Below, one piece after another: positions 37,641-46,270 of a stretch of DNA of 64,000 bases. The position numbers and the translations under genes are program-made. The notes beneath the pieces were generated by a model. It saw only the letters and a list, made by a program, of their open reading frames with translations. It searched no databases and was not told where the DNA came from. The first letter of the stretch is position 1. Every line of letters begins with the position of its first letter. This stretch comes from Vogesella oryzae. GTDB lineage: Bacteria; Pseudomonadota; Gammaproteobacteria; Burkholderiales; Chromobacteriaceae. The DNA lies in the NCBI RefSeq assembly GCF_902829295.1, contig NZ_CADEPL010000025.1:1-64000 (forward strand). The letters run 5' to 3'.

Positions 37641-38198
37641 TTACTGTCCGCCGGTGACGGCCAGTTCCGGAATATTGGCCAGACCAAGATCGCTGCCGAT
37701 ACCCAGCAGCCCCAGCAACAGCGCCAGCGCCATCGGGGCAAACAGCAGCGTGCCCAGCAGCACGCGCGCACGGCTGGCACCGCTGCAACGCGACAGTGCG
37801 GTCACCAGAATCAGGATATTGCCCACCCCCAGCACCAGTGAAATGCCCTGTGCCACATCGTCCGGCAACCAGTAGCTGAGCGGATCCAGCACCTGCAAAC
37901 CGCTGGCGGCAATAATCAGCCCGAACAGCGATTGCTGGATCTGCGCGCCGCCACGGTTCAGCCACCAGCGCATGAACAGGCTGAAGCCCAGTGTTTCCAG
38001 CGTCACATACGCGGTAAACAGGGCGATCAATGCCGCCGGATCACCGCCGGCGCCGGCACTGATGGCACCGGCTGCGGCCAACGTGCCCAGCAGCAACAGG
38101 GCCAGTACCAGATGTAGCGGCGGATAGCGGTAGTGTTCCAGCGGGGCGACGCGCAGGCGAATCAGGTCAACGGCGTCATGCAGCAGTGGCAGGCTCAT
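37641..38198 (-). CDS. Integral membrane protein, unknown function
   Basis: 185 residues with five likely transmembrane segments (about 29-47, 52-73, 88-103, 116-133 and 146-166) and a cytoplasmic N-terminus VDLIRLRVAPLEHYRYPP. I do not recognise a family. Its start overlaps the purU stop by one base (TGATG), so it depends on purU translation, and a terminator follows directly. Confidence 0.75.
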   Translation of the reverse strand: MSLPLLHDAVDLIRLRVAPLEHYRYPPLHLVLALLLLGTLAAAGAISAGAGGDPAALIALFTAYVTLETLGFSLFMRWWLNRGGAQIQQSLFGLIIAASGLQVLDPLSYWLPDDVAQGISLVLGVGNILILVTALSRCSGASRARVLLGTLLFAPMALALLLGLLGIGSDLGLANIPELAVTGGQ

Positions 38199-39058
38199 CA
38201 GTCAAAAATCACGGTTTTGTTGTTGTAGGCGAGGATACGGTTTTCCAGGTGCCAGCGCACGGCGCGCGACAGTACCACGCGTTCCAGGTCGCGGCCTTTC
38301 TGGATCAGGTCTTCCACGTCGTCGCGGTGCGAGATGCGGGTGACTTCCTGCTCGATGATCGGGCCATCGTCGAGGATTTCGGTCACGTAGTGGCTGGTGG
38401 CGCCGATCAGCTTTACGCCGCGGGCAAAGGCGCGGTGGTAGGGCTTGGCACCGTCGAACGCCGGCAGGAAGCTGTGGTGGATGTTGATCACGCGGTGCGG
38501 ATAACGTTCCACAAACTTGTGCGACAGCACCTGCATATAGCGCGCCAGCACGATCAGATCGACTTCCGCGGCCTCCAGCAGCGCCCACTGTTCGGCTTCC
38601 GCCTGTTCCTTGTTGTCCTTGGTGACGTTGATCACGTGGTAGGGAATGCCGTGGTATTCGGCCAGGCGGCGGCAATCGTCATGGTTGGAGATGATCAGCG
38701 GGATATCGCAGTCCAGCTCGCCGATGCGCCAGCGGTGCAGCAGGTCTACCAGGCAGTGTTCGTACTTGGAGACGAAGATCGCCATGCGCGGCTTGCGTAC
38801 CGACAGCGAGACTTCCCACTGCATCTGGTACTTTTCGGCGATCGGGGCGAAGGCGGCGGCGAAGTTCTCCATCGGCAGGGAAAAGCCCTGCAGATCCCAC
38901 TGCACGCGCATCAGGAACAGGCCTTCTACCGGGTCCTGGTGCTGGTCGGCATGCAGGATGTTGGCGTTGTAGGTCAGCAGGAAGTTTGCAATGGCGGCGA
39001 CCAGCCCCTGGCTGTCCGGGCAGCTGATCAGCAACGTGGCCGAGTGTTTGTTGCTCAT
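38198..39058 (-). CDS. purU: Formyltetrahydrofolate deformylase
   Basis: 286 residues. An N-terminal ACT domain (about 8-85: LLISCPDSQGLVAAIANFL) precedes a formyltransferase-fold domain with LIVLARYMQVLS, INIHHSFLPAF (catalytic His) and GATSHYVTEILDDGPIIEQ. It releases formate from 10-formyl-THF, balancing one-carbon pools. It lies downstream of folD in the same direction (98 bp gap), which makes functional sense, since FolD produces its substrate. Confidence 0.95.
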   Translation of the reverse strand: MSNKHSATLLISCPDSQGLVAAIANFLLTYNANILHADQHQDPVEGLFLMRVQWDLQGFSLPMENFAAAFAPIAEKYQMQWEVSLSVRKPRMAIFVSKYEHCLVDLLHRWRIGELDCDIPLIISNHDDCRRLAEYHGIPYHVINVTKDNKEQAEAEQWALLEAAEVDLIVLARYMQVLSHKFVERYPHRVINIHHSFLPAFDGAKPYHRAFARGVKLIGATSHYVTEILDDGPIIEQEVTRISHRDDVEDLIQKGRDLERVVLSRAVRWHLENRILAYNNKTVIFD

Positions 39059-39101
39059 GGTATGGCTCTTTGTCTTTTATTCGGGCTTGGGGGAAATGCA
39101 A

Positions 39102-39134
39102 ACGCCACCGCCGGCACGGGGCAGACGGTGGCGT
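39102..39134 (-). terminator. Weak hairpin between folD and purU
   Basis: ACGCCACCG (39102-39110) and CGGTGGCGT (39126-39134) pair over a 15-nt loop. On the minus strand TTTGCATTT follows. It may partly separate folD from purU. Confidence 0.6.
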
Positions 39135-39156
39135 CGGAAATGCATGACGTCTGCGA

Positions 39157-40008
39157 TCAGGCGTTGAGGTTGGCCGCATCCAGCGTGTTTTGCAACAGGG
39201 TGGCCACGGTCATCGGGCCGACGCCGCCCGGTACCGGGGTGATGAAGCCGGCCACTTCGCGTGCCACGGCAAAGTCCACGTCGCCGCAGATGCTGCCATC
39301 GGCCAGGCGGTTGATGCCCACGTCGATCACCACCGCGCCCGGCTTCAGCCATTCGCCTTTCACGAATTTCGGGATGCCGACGCCGGCTACCACGATGTCG
39401 GCGCGGCCAACTTCGGCGGCCAGATCGGCGGTGGCGCTATGGCACACGGTGACAGTGGCGCGGGCCAGCAGCATTTCCAGTGCCTGCGGGCGGCCAACGA
39501 TGTTGGAGGCGCCGACGATCACCACATTCTTGCCTTTCGGGTCGATGCCGTATTCTTCCAGCAGCGTCATCACGCCGCGCGGGGTGCATGGGCGCAGCAG
39601 CGGCATCTTGGTGGCCAGGCGGCCAACGTTGTACGGGTGGAAGCCGTCGACGTCTTTCTTCGGGTTGATGCGCTCGATCACCTGCTGCGGATCGATCTGC
39701 TTGGGCAGCGGCAGCTGCACCAGGATGCCGTCCACGCCGTCGTCGGCGTTCAGCTTGTCGATGATGGCCAGCAGCTCTTCCTGGCTGGTGCTACCCGGCA
39801 GGTCGTAGGCTACCGAACGGATGCCGGCTTTCTCGCAGGAACGTTTCTTGTTCTTGACGTAGATACCGGAGGCCGGATCGTCGCCCACCAGAATCACTGC
39901 CAGCGCCGGAGCGCGCTTGCCGGCGGCCACACGGGCCTCCACGCCTTCGCGTACGCGGTTGATCAGGGTTTCGGCGACGGCCTTGCCGTCGATAAGTTGT
40001 GCTGCCAT
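39157..40008 (-). CDS. folD: Methylene-THF dehydrogenase/cyclohydrolase
   Basis: 283-residue bifunctional folate enzyme. [14 protein letters not shown] contains the catalytic Lys, [12 protein letters not shown] and [10 protein letters not shown] are substrate loops, [15 protein letters not shown] binds NADP, and [15 protein letters not shown] closes the protein. The start at 40008 ([12 protein letters not shown]) follows GGATAG. Four dispersed-motif copies occur in the gene. Confidence 0.96.
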   Translation of the reverse strand: MAAQLIDGKAVAETLINRVREGVEARVAAGKRAPALAVILVGDDPASGIYVKNKKRSCEKAGIRSVAYDLPGSTSQEELLAIIDKLNADDGVDGILVQLPLPKQIDPQQVIERINPKKDVDGFHPYNVGRLATKMPLLRPCTPRGVMTLLEEYGIDPKGKNVVIVGASNIVGRPQALEMLLARATVTVCHSATADLAAEVGRADIVVAGVGIPKFVKGEWLKPGAVVIDVGINRLADGSICGDVDFAVAREVAGFITPVPGGVGPMTVATLLQNTLDAANLNA

Positions 40009-40197
40009 GCTGCTATCCACCTAATTCAGTCTGGTTGGAAGGAAAGGCCGGATTTTCGCATTTTTTGGTCGTTCTACTCAATCGCTTCAAGGGCTTGCCG
40101 TGCCATCGGCGCAGAAATAATTATTGACGGGTGTCGCGCTTTGCCCGCGCTATGGCAGTTGGATCGCACGGTAATTGCAAATATTCTGCACCAAGTG

Positions 40198-40226
40198 TTG
40201 ACAGCCAAAAGGTCGATGGGTATAGT
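40198..40226 (+). promoter_or_regulatory. Sigma-70 promoter of the tRNA operon
   Basis: TTGACA (40198-40203) and TATAGT (40221-40226) with a 17-bp spacer, 14 bp before tRNA-Pro. It resembles the tRNA-Ser promoter at 711-739. Confidence 0.9.
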
Positions 40227-40240
40227 TCGCAGCCTGTTGT

Positions 40241-40317
40241 CGGGGCGTAGCGCAGCCTGGTAGCGCATCTGCTTTGGGAGCAGAGGGTCGTGAGTTCGAA
40301 TCCCACCGCCCCGACCA
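40241..40317 (+). tRNA. tRNA-Pro (anticodon TGG)
   Basis: 77 nt with acceptor CGGGGCG/CGCCCCG, T-loop GAGTTCGAATC and encoded CCA. The anticodon loop TTTGGGA inside TCTGC...GCAGA gives TGG. It is first of four tRNAs in one transcript. Confidence 0.95.
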
Positions 40318-40345
40318 ACAGCCCTAATTAGTTTGCCCGATGTGA

Positions 40346-40422
40346 GTGCCCGTAGCTCAACTGGATAGAGCACCGACCTTCTAAGTCGGGGGTTACAGGT
40401 TCGATTCCTGTCGGGCGCGCCA
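40346..40422 (+). tRNA. tRNA-Arg (anticodon TCT)
   Basis: 77 nt with acceptor GTGCCCG/CGGGCGC, encoded CCA, and anticodon loop CTTCTAA inside CCGAC...GTCGG, giving TCT (reads AGA/AGG, rare Arg codons here). Lies 28 bp after tRNA-Pro. Confidence 0.95.
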
Positions 40423-40434
40423 AGTTTTACCGGT

Positions 40435-40511
40435 GGTGGATGTAGCTCAGTTGGTAGAGCCCCGGATTGTGATTCCGGTTGTCGTGGGTTCGATCCCCAT
40501 CATTCACCCCA
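40435..40511 (+). tRNA. tRNA-His (anticodon GTG), copy 1
   Basis: 77 nt including the His-specific extra G at -1 opposite C73. Acceptor GTGGATG/CATTCAC, anticodon loop TTGTGAT gives GTG, and CCA is encoded. Confidence 0.95.
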
Positions 40512-40554
40512 CAATTTGGTTTGTCAGCGTCAGCTGGCAGACATACCGCTCAGC

Positions 40555-40631
40555 GGTGGATGTAGCTCAGTTGGTAGAGCCCCGGATTGTGATTCCGGTT
40601 GTCGTGGGTTCGATCCCCATCATTCACCCCA
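40555..40631 (+). tRNA. tRNA-His (anticodon GTG), copy 2
   Basis: Identical to copy 1 over the full 77 nt, including G-1 and CCA. The 43-nt spacer between copies is not repeated elsewhere, so only the tRNA body is duplicated. Confidence 0.95.
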
Positions 40632-40635
40632 GATT

Positions 40636-40660
40636 AAACCCGGCCTCGGCCGGGTTTTTT
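40636..40660 (+). terminator. Terminator of the tRNA operon
   Basis: AAACCCGGCC (40636-40645) and GGCCGGGTTT (40648-40657) form a perfect stem ending in six Ts, 5 bp after the second tRNA-His. Confidence 0.93.
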
Positions 40661-40705
40661 CGTTGTATTTCCTGTTTTCTGCGTCACTGGTAGTGAATTT
40701 CACCG

Positions 40706-40730
40706 TATAATCGAATACATTTGCATGTAT
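40706..40730 (+). promoter_or_regulatory. -10 box and candidate operator of the GntR gene
   Basis: TATAAT at 40706-40711 is followed at once by ATACAT-TTGC-ATGTAT (40715-40730), a perfect inverted repeat over the expected transcription start. This fits autorepression by the FCD-type GntR regulator whose gene starts at 40751. Confidence 0.6.
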
Positions 40731-40750
40731 CCGATAGCCAGAGCGACGTC

Positions 40751-41425
40751 ATGACCACCCTGCAGCCCATCAAGCGCCAGACCCTGACCAGTGCCGTAAC
40801 CGAATCCCTGCGCCAACGCATTTTGTCGGGTGAGTTTGCCGATGGGCAGCAATTGCGCCAGGAAGCCTTGTCCAACGAGTACGGCGTCAGCCGCGTGCCG
40901 GTACGCGAGGCGCTGCGCCAGCTGGAAGCGGAAGGGCTGATCCAGATCATCGATCACAAGGGCGCGCTGGTATCCAAGCTGTCGCTGGACGATGTGCTGG
41001 AGCTGCTGGAAATCCGCGCCATGCTGGAAAGCGAACTGCTGCGCGCGGCCATTCCCCGTCAGGAAGCTGCGGATCACCTGGCGGCGGAAGAAACCCTGCA
41101 AGAATTCGAGCAGGCGCTGACGACCAACGATATCCGCCACTGGGGCGAGTTGAACTCGCGTTTCCACCTGGCGCTGTATCGCGCGGCCAAGCGCCCGAAT
41201 ACCCTGGCGTTGCTGGAACAACTGCACAACAAGACCGACCGCTATACCCGCATGCAGATTCTGCTGACCCAGACCATGGAGCGGGCGCACCAAGAGCACA
41301 CCAAATTGCTGGATATGTGTCGCCGGGGCGAGGCGGACGAGGCTGCCGATTTCCTGCGCTTCCATATCCTGTCAGCCGGCCATGCGCTGGAAGCGCACCT
41401 GAAGGAAAAAGAGCAGCGCCGCTAA
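40751..41425 (+). CDS. GntR-family regulator, FCD (FadR) subfamily
   Basis: 224 residues. Winged helix at about 12-78 (LTSAVTESLRQRILSGEF, EYGVSRVPVREALRQLEAEGLI), then an all-helical FCD effector domain (LLEIRAMLESELLRAA, LNSRFHLALYRAA, EHTKLLDMCRRG) with the Asp/His residues that bind metal or carboxylates. ATG 40751 lies downstream of its candidate operator. The target is unknown. It is followed by a dispersed-motif copy and a terminator. Confidence 0.92.
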   Translation: MTTLQPIKRQTLTSAVTESLRQRILSGEFADGQQLRQEALSNEYGVSRVPVREALRQLEAEGLIQIIDHKGALVSKLSLDDVLELLEIRAMLESELLRAAIPRQEAADHLAAEETLQEFEQALTTNDIRHWGELNSRFHLALYRAAKRPNTLALLEQLHNKTDRYTRMQILLTQTMERAHQEHTKLLDMCRRGEADEAADFLRFHILSAGHALEAHLKEKEQRR

Positions 41426-41446
41426 ACCGCAAGGGTTGGCCGCACT

Positions 41447-41475
41447 AAAAAAGCACCGCCGCGCGGTGCTTTTTT
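41447..41475. terminator. Bidirectional terminator between convergent genes
   Basis: AAAAAAGCACCGC (41447-41459) and GCGGTGCTTTTTT (41463-41475) form a 13-bp perfect stem with a 3-nt loop, between the GntR gene and the minus-strand binding protein. Confidence 0.95.
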
Positions 41476-41493
41476 GCATGCTGCCGGCGCCGT

Positions 41494-42660
41494 TTACGGA
41501 TGGCGCTGGCGATCTTGCGGATAGGCGTACACCACCATGCGCCGGCGTACTTCGCCGATAACCGGAATATCCAGCCCGATGGCTTCGTGATTGCTGGCCG
41601 AGAACGGTTGCCGGTAGGTGGTGATCAGGCCGTGTACCGGTGTGCGCAGGTTTTCCAGTGCGACGCGCACTTTGGGGCCATCGCTACTGCCGGCCTGGCG
41701 CATGGCGGCCGCCAGCAGCAGCAGGCTGTCGTAACCCTGAGCCGCCGACGGCGGCGAGGGAATGCGTTCTCCCGGATAGCGCTGGCGGTAGCGCTGGATG
41801 AAGTGGCTGCGCAGCGGCGTGTTGCCGTCCTCGATGAAGGTTTGCACCATGCGCGCGCCTTCGGCATTGGGGCCGGCGTTGTCGATGAAGTTCGACATCG
41901 ACAGCGTCCAGCTGCCGATCAGCGGGATGCGCCATTCCATCTGTGCCAGCGTGTTGGCGATCTGCGCAAGCTCCGGGCCGATGGTGTAGGTAAGAATGCA
42001 CTGCGCGCCTTCTGCCCGCGCCTGTTGCAGCACGCCGCTCATGTCCAGCTCGCCATTGCGGAACTGCTGCACGCTGACTGCCTTGATATTGCTGTCAGCC
42101 AGCGCCTTCAACAGATCCTGCTGCCCCAGTCGGCCGTAGTTGCTGTTGTCGCTCAGCACCGCCACACGGCGAAAGCCGCGCCGCACCGCCTCGCGCACGA
42201 TCAGTGGCGCCTGCAGCGCATCGGATGCCGCCACGCGGAATACATAGTTGGCCGCATACTTGGGCGGCAGGAACTGCTGGGTGATCACATGCGCGGTGGC
42301 AACGGCGGTGATGGCCGGAATCTGCGCCTGCTGGTAGCGGTACTGCGAGGCCAGCGCCACGCCGCTGTTCACAAAACCGACGGTTGCCACCACCTGCTGC
42401 TTGTCGATCAGCTCCGCCGCCACGCGCACGGCGTAATCCGGGCGGCCGCGATCATCGCGCTCCACCAGCTGGATCGGCCGTCCCAGCACGCCGCCCTGGC
42501 TGTTGATATCCTCTGCCGCCAGCCGGATGCCATCGCGCATGCTCAACCCCATCGGCGAAGAGCCGCCGCTGAACGGACCGGAGACGCCGATGCGGATCGG
42601 CGTGGCGGCCGCGGCAAGCGCGGAACAAAGCAACAGGGCAAGACAGGCAAGGCGTGGCAC
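41494..42660 (-). CDS. Branched-chain-amino-acid-type periplasmic binding protein
   Basis: 388 residues with a signal peptide (residues 1-19, LACLALLLCSALAAAA) and the Peripla_BP_6 fold: IRIGVSGPFSGGSSPMGLSMRDGIRLAAEDINSQ type start, VVATVGFVNSGVAL and RVAVLSDNSNYGRLGQQDLL. No ABC permease genes adjoin it. It is divergent from a sensor kinase with a periplasmic domain, so it may feed a ligand signal to that kinase. The start is GTG at 42660, with AGGAA upstream. Confidence 0.88.
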   Translation of the reverse strand: MPRLACLALLLCSALAAAATPIRIGVSGPFSGGSSPMGLSMRDGIRLAAEDINSQGGVLGRPIQLVERDDRGRPDYAVRVAAELIDKQQVVATVGFVNSGVALASQYRYQQAQIPAITAVATAHVITQQFLPPKYAANYVFRVAASDALQAPLIVREAVRRGFRRVAVLSDNSNYGRLGQQDLLKALADSNIKAVSVQQFRNGELDMSGVLQQARAEGAQCILTYTIGPELAQIANTLAQMEWRIPLIGSWTLSMSNFIDNAGPNAEGARMVQTFIEDGNTPLRSHFIQRYRQRYPGERIPSPPSAAQGYDSLLLLAAAMRQAGSSDGPKVRVALENLRTPVHGLITTYRQPFSASNHEAIGLDIPVIGEVRRRMVVYAYPQDRQRHP

Positions 42661-42877
42661 GGGCTGTTCCTGATGGCGGAGTGGGCAAGGTGTGCCTATT
42701 ATCGCATTCCGGCTTCCCCTGCGGCCAACCCTGCTTGTGTTTGCGTGATCGCGCGCCCCCCCGGTTCACAACGGACACGGCGACGGTGACCCGAAGCGCA
42801 GTAAGCGGGCATGCCGCCGCCGTTTTTACCGCGGCAGCGATGACGAGTAGCAGATCGACAATAGGTTTCCAAAGCGC

Positions 42878-45517
42878 ATGCGCAGCCCCCGTTTTTATAC
42901 CTCGCTTAAACGCAGCCCGTTCTACCGGCTGATGCCCAACAGCACCATCCTGCTGTTCTTTCTCACCATGGCGGTGATGCTGTGGACGCTGGACGCGCGC
43001 GAGAACGAGCAGCAGCGCACCGATCTGGCCAAGGACACGCTGTGGGCGGAGCAGACCATGCGTCTGCGGCTGGATGGCGAGCAGAGCGAACTGGCGCAGA
43101 TGGCGCGTGACATCGGCCGCGAAGAGCTGGATGAGGACAGCTTTCTGGTGCAGGCATCGCAGTTTCTGGCCAACACCCCGGAAATGGTGGCGGTGGTGTG
43201 GGCCGATGCCAGCTACACCCTGCGCTGGATCGCCCCGTACGAAGAGTCCGACCTGGCCGCCGGCTCCGGGCTGTCCGGCGCCAGCGCCTCGGCCTACCTG
43301 CAGGCGCAGCAGGAGGGCCATCCGCTGTTCAGCCGCCCGTACCAGCTGGAAAACGGCGAATGGCGTTTCGACCTGATGGTGCCGGTGTTCCGCGATACCC
43401 AGTTCCGCGGCATGGTGATCGGCATCTATCAGGCCAATGCCTTCGTGCGGCGGGTGCCGCCATCCTGGTTCGCCGAGAAATATTTCCTGCAGCTGGGCAG
43501 CGGGCAGGACATCCTGGCCAGCAATGCCCACAATACCACCACCAGCCGCGTGGTGCAGAGCATCCGCCTCGGCGGCACACCGCTGCAACTGCTGGCGCGG
43601 CCGGTGCGCAGCAGCGTAGACAAGAACCGCTTGATCCAGCTGGGGCTGATTGCCGGCCTGTCGGTGCTGACGCTGCTGAGTCTGCTGAGCCTGTCGCGGC
43701 ACATCCGCCGCCGGGTGGCGGCCGAGCGCGAGCGCGACCGCGTCTACACCCTGTCGCGCGAGTGGCTAGGGGTGATGCGCGAGGACAGCACCCTGCTGCA
43801 GGTCAACCCGGCCTTCGTCGCCGGCCTGGGGTACCCGGCGGAGCAGCTGATCGGCACCTCGTTGCTCAGCTACTTGCAGCCGGCCCAGCGCGAGCCGGTC
43901 CGCGAGATGCTGCGCCGGCTGCTGGAGGCCGGCAGTGTCGATCACTATCTGGAAACCCGTGTCATCAACCGTGGCGGCGACTCCCTGCTGCTGGCCTGGG
44001 CACTGAGCCCGTTGCCGGACAGCGGGGTGATCTATCTTTCCGGCCGCGACATCACCGCGCAGAAGCAGGCCGAGCTGGCCTTGCGCCACGAATACATGTT
44101 CCGCAAGGCAATGGAGGATTCGCTGGTGGTGGGTATCCGCGCCATCGACCTGGAAGGCACCATCAGCTATGTGAACCCGGCATTCTGCCGCATCACCGGC
44201 TTTAGCGAGGCCGAGCTGATCGGGTTGCGGCCGCCGTATCCGTACTGGGCGCCGGATATCGCGCCCTACAACGACGAGGTACTGCGACAGACACTGTCCG
44301 GCGAGCATACCCAGCAGCTGTTCGAATCGGTGATGCAGCGCAAGAATGGCGAACGCTTCTACGGCCAGTTGCTGGTGTCGCCGCTGATCGATGCCGAGGG
44401 ACAGCAGACCGGCTGGATGGCGGCGCTGACCGACATGACGGAAAAACGCGAGGCCCAGCAGCAGCTGGAGGCGGCCAACGAGCGCTTCATCGCGGTGATC
44501 GAGGGGCTGGATGCGGCGGTGGCGGTGGTGCGCCCAAGTAGCCAGCAGCTGCTGTTCTGCAATCACCGCTACCGCGAATGGTTGGCCGCCGCCGGTGACG
44601 ACAGCGATACCGAGTACTGCGACCTGCGGCTATACCATCTGCTGCGCCATGCCAGCAGCGAGCAGGAGATCTGGCTGGACGAGCCGGCGCGCTGGTGCCT
44701 GTTGCGCACCCGGCCGCTGCGCTGGGTGGATGGCGAGCCGGCACAGATGCTGATTCTCACCGACATCACCGAGCAGCGCGCCGCCGAGCAGCGCTACGAG
44801 GAACAGATGCTCAAGTTGCAGGCCACTTCGCGGCTGATCACCATGGGCGAGATGGCTTCCACGCTGGCGCACGAACTCAACCAGCCGCTATCGGCCATCG
44901 CCAACTACCAGGCCGGCTGCGTGGAGCGGCTGCGCCAGGGCAAGGCCACCGCCGAGACGCTGATTCCGGTGATGGAAAAGATCACTGCCCAGGCCGAGCG
45001 CGCCGGCAAGATCGTGCGCCGGGTGCGCGAGTTCGTGAAACAGAGCGAGCCGGTGCGCAAGCCGGTGGCCATTGGCGACATCATCGAGGCGGCGCTGGCG
45101 ATTGCCGAGATCGAGGCGCGGCGGCTGGCCAGCAGCATCAACGTGCATATGGCCAGTGACTTGCCGCTGGTGCATGTCGATCCGATCCTGATCGAGCAGG
45201 TGCTGCTCAATCTGATCAAGAACGGCATGGAGGCGATGCAGCAGCTGCCGCCGGCCGAACGCCAGCTGGAACTATCGGTACAGCGCCACAACAGCAAGCG
45301 TATCGAACTGGCGATCGTCGACCGTGGCCACGGCGTGCCGGATGACATCAAGGCGCAGCTGTTCGATGCCTTCTTCACTACCAAGAGCGACGGCATGGGC
45401 ATGGGGTTGAATATCTGCCGCTCGATCGTGGAGTTCCATCAGGGTCAACTCTCAGTGGAAGATCATCCGCTGGGTGGTACCATTTTCCGCTTCACCCTGC
45501 CGGTGTACGAATCATGA
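42878..45517 (+). CDS. Membrane sensor histidine kinase with PAS domains
   Basis: 879 residues. TM1 about 22-39, periplasmic sensor region about 40-250 with a dCache-like pattern, TM2 about 252-272. Three PAS-like domains follow (about 285-400, 405-530, 535-645; IRAIDLEGTISYVNPAFCRITGFSEAELIG in the second is the clearest). The HisKA box has phospho-acceptor His665 in AHELNQPL, and the ATPase has NLIKNGMEA, DRGHGVP and GMGMGLNICRSIVE. It overlaps the response-regulator gene (ATGA). It resembles DctS/FixL-type kinases; ligand unknown. Confidence 0.92.
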   Translation: MRSPRFYTSLKRSPFYRLMPNSTILLFFLTMAVMLWTLDARENEQQRTDLAKDTLWAEQTMRLRLDGEQSELAQMARDIGREELDEDSFLVQASQFLANTPEMVAVVWADASYTLRWIAPYEESDLAAGSGLSGASASAYLQAQQEGHPLFSRPYQLENGEWRFDLMVPVFRDTQFRGMVIGIYQANAFVRRVPPSWFAEKYFLQLGSGQDILASNAHNTTTSRVVQSIRLGGTPLQLLARPVRSSVDKNRLIQLGLIAGLSVLTLLSLLSLSRHIRRRVAAERERDRVYTLSREWLGVMREDSTLLQVNPAFVAGLGYPAEQLIGTSLLSYLQPAQREPVREMLRRLLEAGSVDHYLETRVINRGGDSLLLAWALSPLPDSGVIYLSGRDITAQKQAELALRHEYMFRKAMEDSLVVGIRAIDLEGTISYVNPAFCRITGFSEAELIGLRPPYPYWAPDIAPYNDEVLRQTLSGEHTQQLFESVMQRKNGERFYGQLLVSPLIDAEGQQTGWMAALTDMTEKREAQQQLEAANERFIAVIEGLDAAVAVVRPSSQQLLFCNHRYREWLAAAGDDSDTEYCDLRLYHLLRHASSEQEIWLDEPARWCLLRTRPLRWVDGEPAQMLILTDITEQRAAEQRYEEQMLKLQATSRLITMGEMASTLAHELNQPLSAIANYQAGCVERLRQGKATAETLIPVMEKITAQAERAGKIVRRVREFVKQSEPVRKPVAIGDIIEAALAIAEIEARRLASSINVHMASDLPLVHVDPILIEQVLLNLIKNGMEAMQQLPPAERQLELSVQRHNSKRIELAIVDRGHGVPDDIKAQLFDAFFTTKSDGMGMGLNICRSIVEFHQGQLSVEDHPLGGTIFRFTLPVYES

Positions 45518-46146
45518 CAAGCACAACCATCCGCATTCATATCGTCGACGATGACGAAGCGTTCCGCGACTCGCTGCAGTGGCTGCTGGAAAGCCACGAC
45601 TACCAGGTGGTCTGCCACGATAGTGCCGAGGGCTTTCTGGCGGCGTACCGGCCGGGGCAGGGCAGCGGCTGCCTGATTCTCGACATCCGCATGCCCGGCA
45701 TGAGCGGTTTGCAGCTGTACGAGGAGCTGCAGGCGCGCGGCAACCAGTGGCCGGTAATCTTCATTACCGGGCATGGCGATGTGCCGATGGCGGTGCAGGC
45801 GGTGAAGCGCGGCGCGCATGATTTCCTGGAAAAACCGTTCAATCAGGAAGCGCTGCTGGCCGCGGTGGACAGCGCGCTGGCGGCAGTGGAAAGCGTGCGC
45901 CAGAGCGAGAGCGGGGTGCAGGCCTGCGAGGCACGGCTGGCGACGCTGACCGCACGCGAACGCGAGGTGCTGGAACGGGTGATCGAAGGCAAGATGAACA
46001 AGGTGATTGCCGACGACCTCGGCATCAGCATCAAGACGGTAGAAGCGCACCGCGGCAAGATGATGGACAAGATGGGCGCCCGCTCGATTGCCGATCTGGT
46101 GCAGACCGTGGTGGCCTACCGCCAGCAGAAAGGGCGGCTGGCGTAA
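45514..46146 (+). CDS. FixJ/NarL-type response regulator
   Basis: 210 residues. Receiver with IVDDDE, phospho-acceptor Asp57 in LILDIRMPGMSG and Lys in LEKPFN. The LuxR-type helix-turn-helix is at about 145-200 (LTAREREVLERVIEGKMNKVIADDLGISIKTVEAHR). Its start overlaps the kinase stop by four bases, so the pair is one two-component system. The likely target is the divergent binding protein or a distant transporter. Confidence 0.93.
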   Translation: MTSTTIRIHIVDDDEAFRDSLQWLLESHDYQVVCHDSAEGFLAAYRPGQGSGCLILDIRMPGMSGLQLYEELQARGNQWPVIFITGHGDVPMAVQAVKRGAHDFLEKPFNQEALLAAVDSALAAVESVRQSESGVQACEARLATLTAREREVLERVIEGKMNKVIADDLGISIKTVEAHRGKMMDKMGARSIADLVQTVVAYRQQKGRLA

Positions 46147-46270
46147 CCGCGCTGGCGGGTGCGGACGGCTTACCCGTGGCAGGGTTGGCCGCAACCCCTG
46201 GCCGGCCGGCTGGCCAAGCTTCGCCGGCGCCGTGACGGGCGCACCGCCGGCGGCCAACGTGTTACTGCAC

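Noticed and set aside
38186-39808. 540-codon plus-strand frame opposite purU and folD
   Set aside because: Low-complexity shadow of well-identified minus-strand genes.
40433-40693. Open frame of 86 codons with a repeated VDVAQLVEPRIVIPVVVGSIPIIHP-type segment
   Set aside because: It is the translation of the two tandem tRNA-His genes; the protein repeat is the tRNA duplication.
46172-46200. GGGTTGGCCGCAACCC as a dedicated terminator after the response regulator
   Set aside because: The 5-bp stem is weak and has no T-run; it is better explained as a single dispersed-motif copy with chance pairing.
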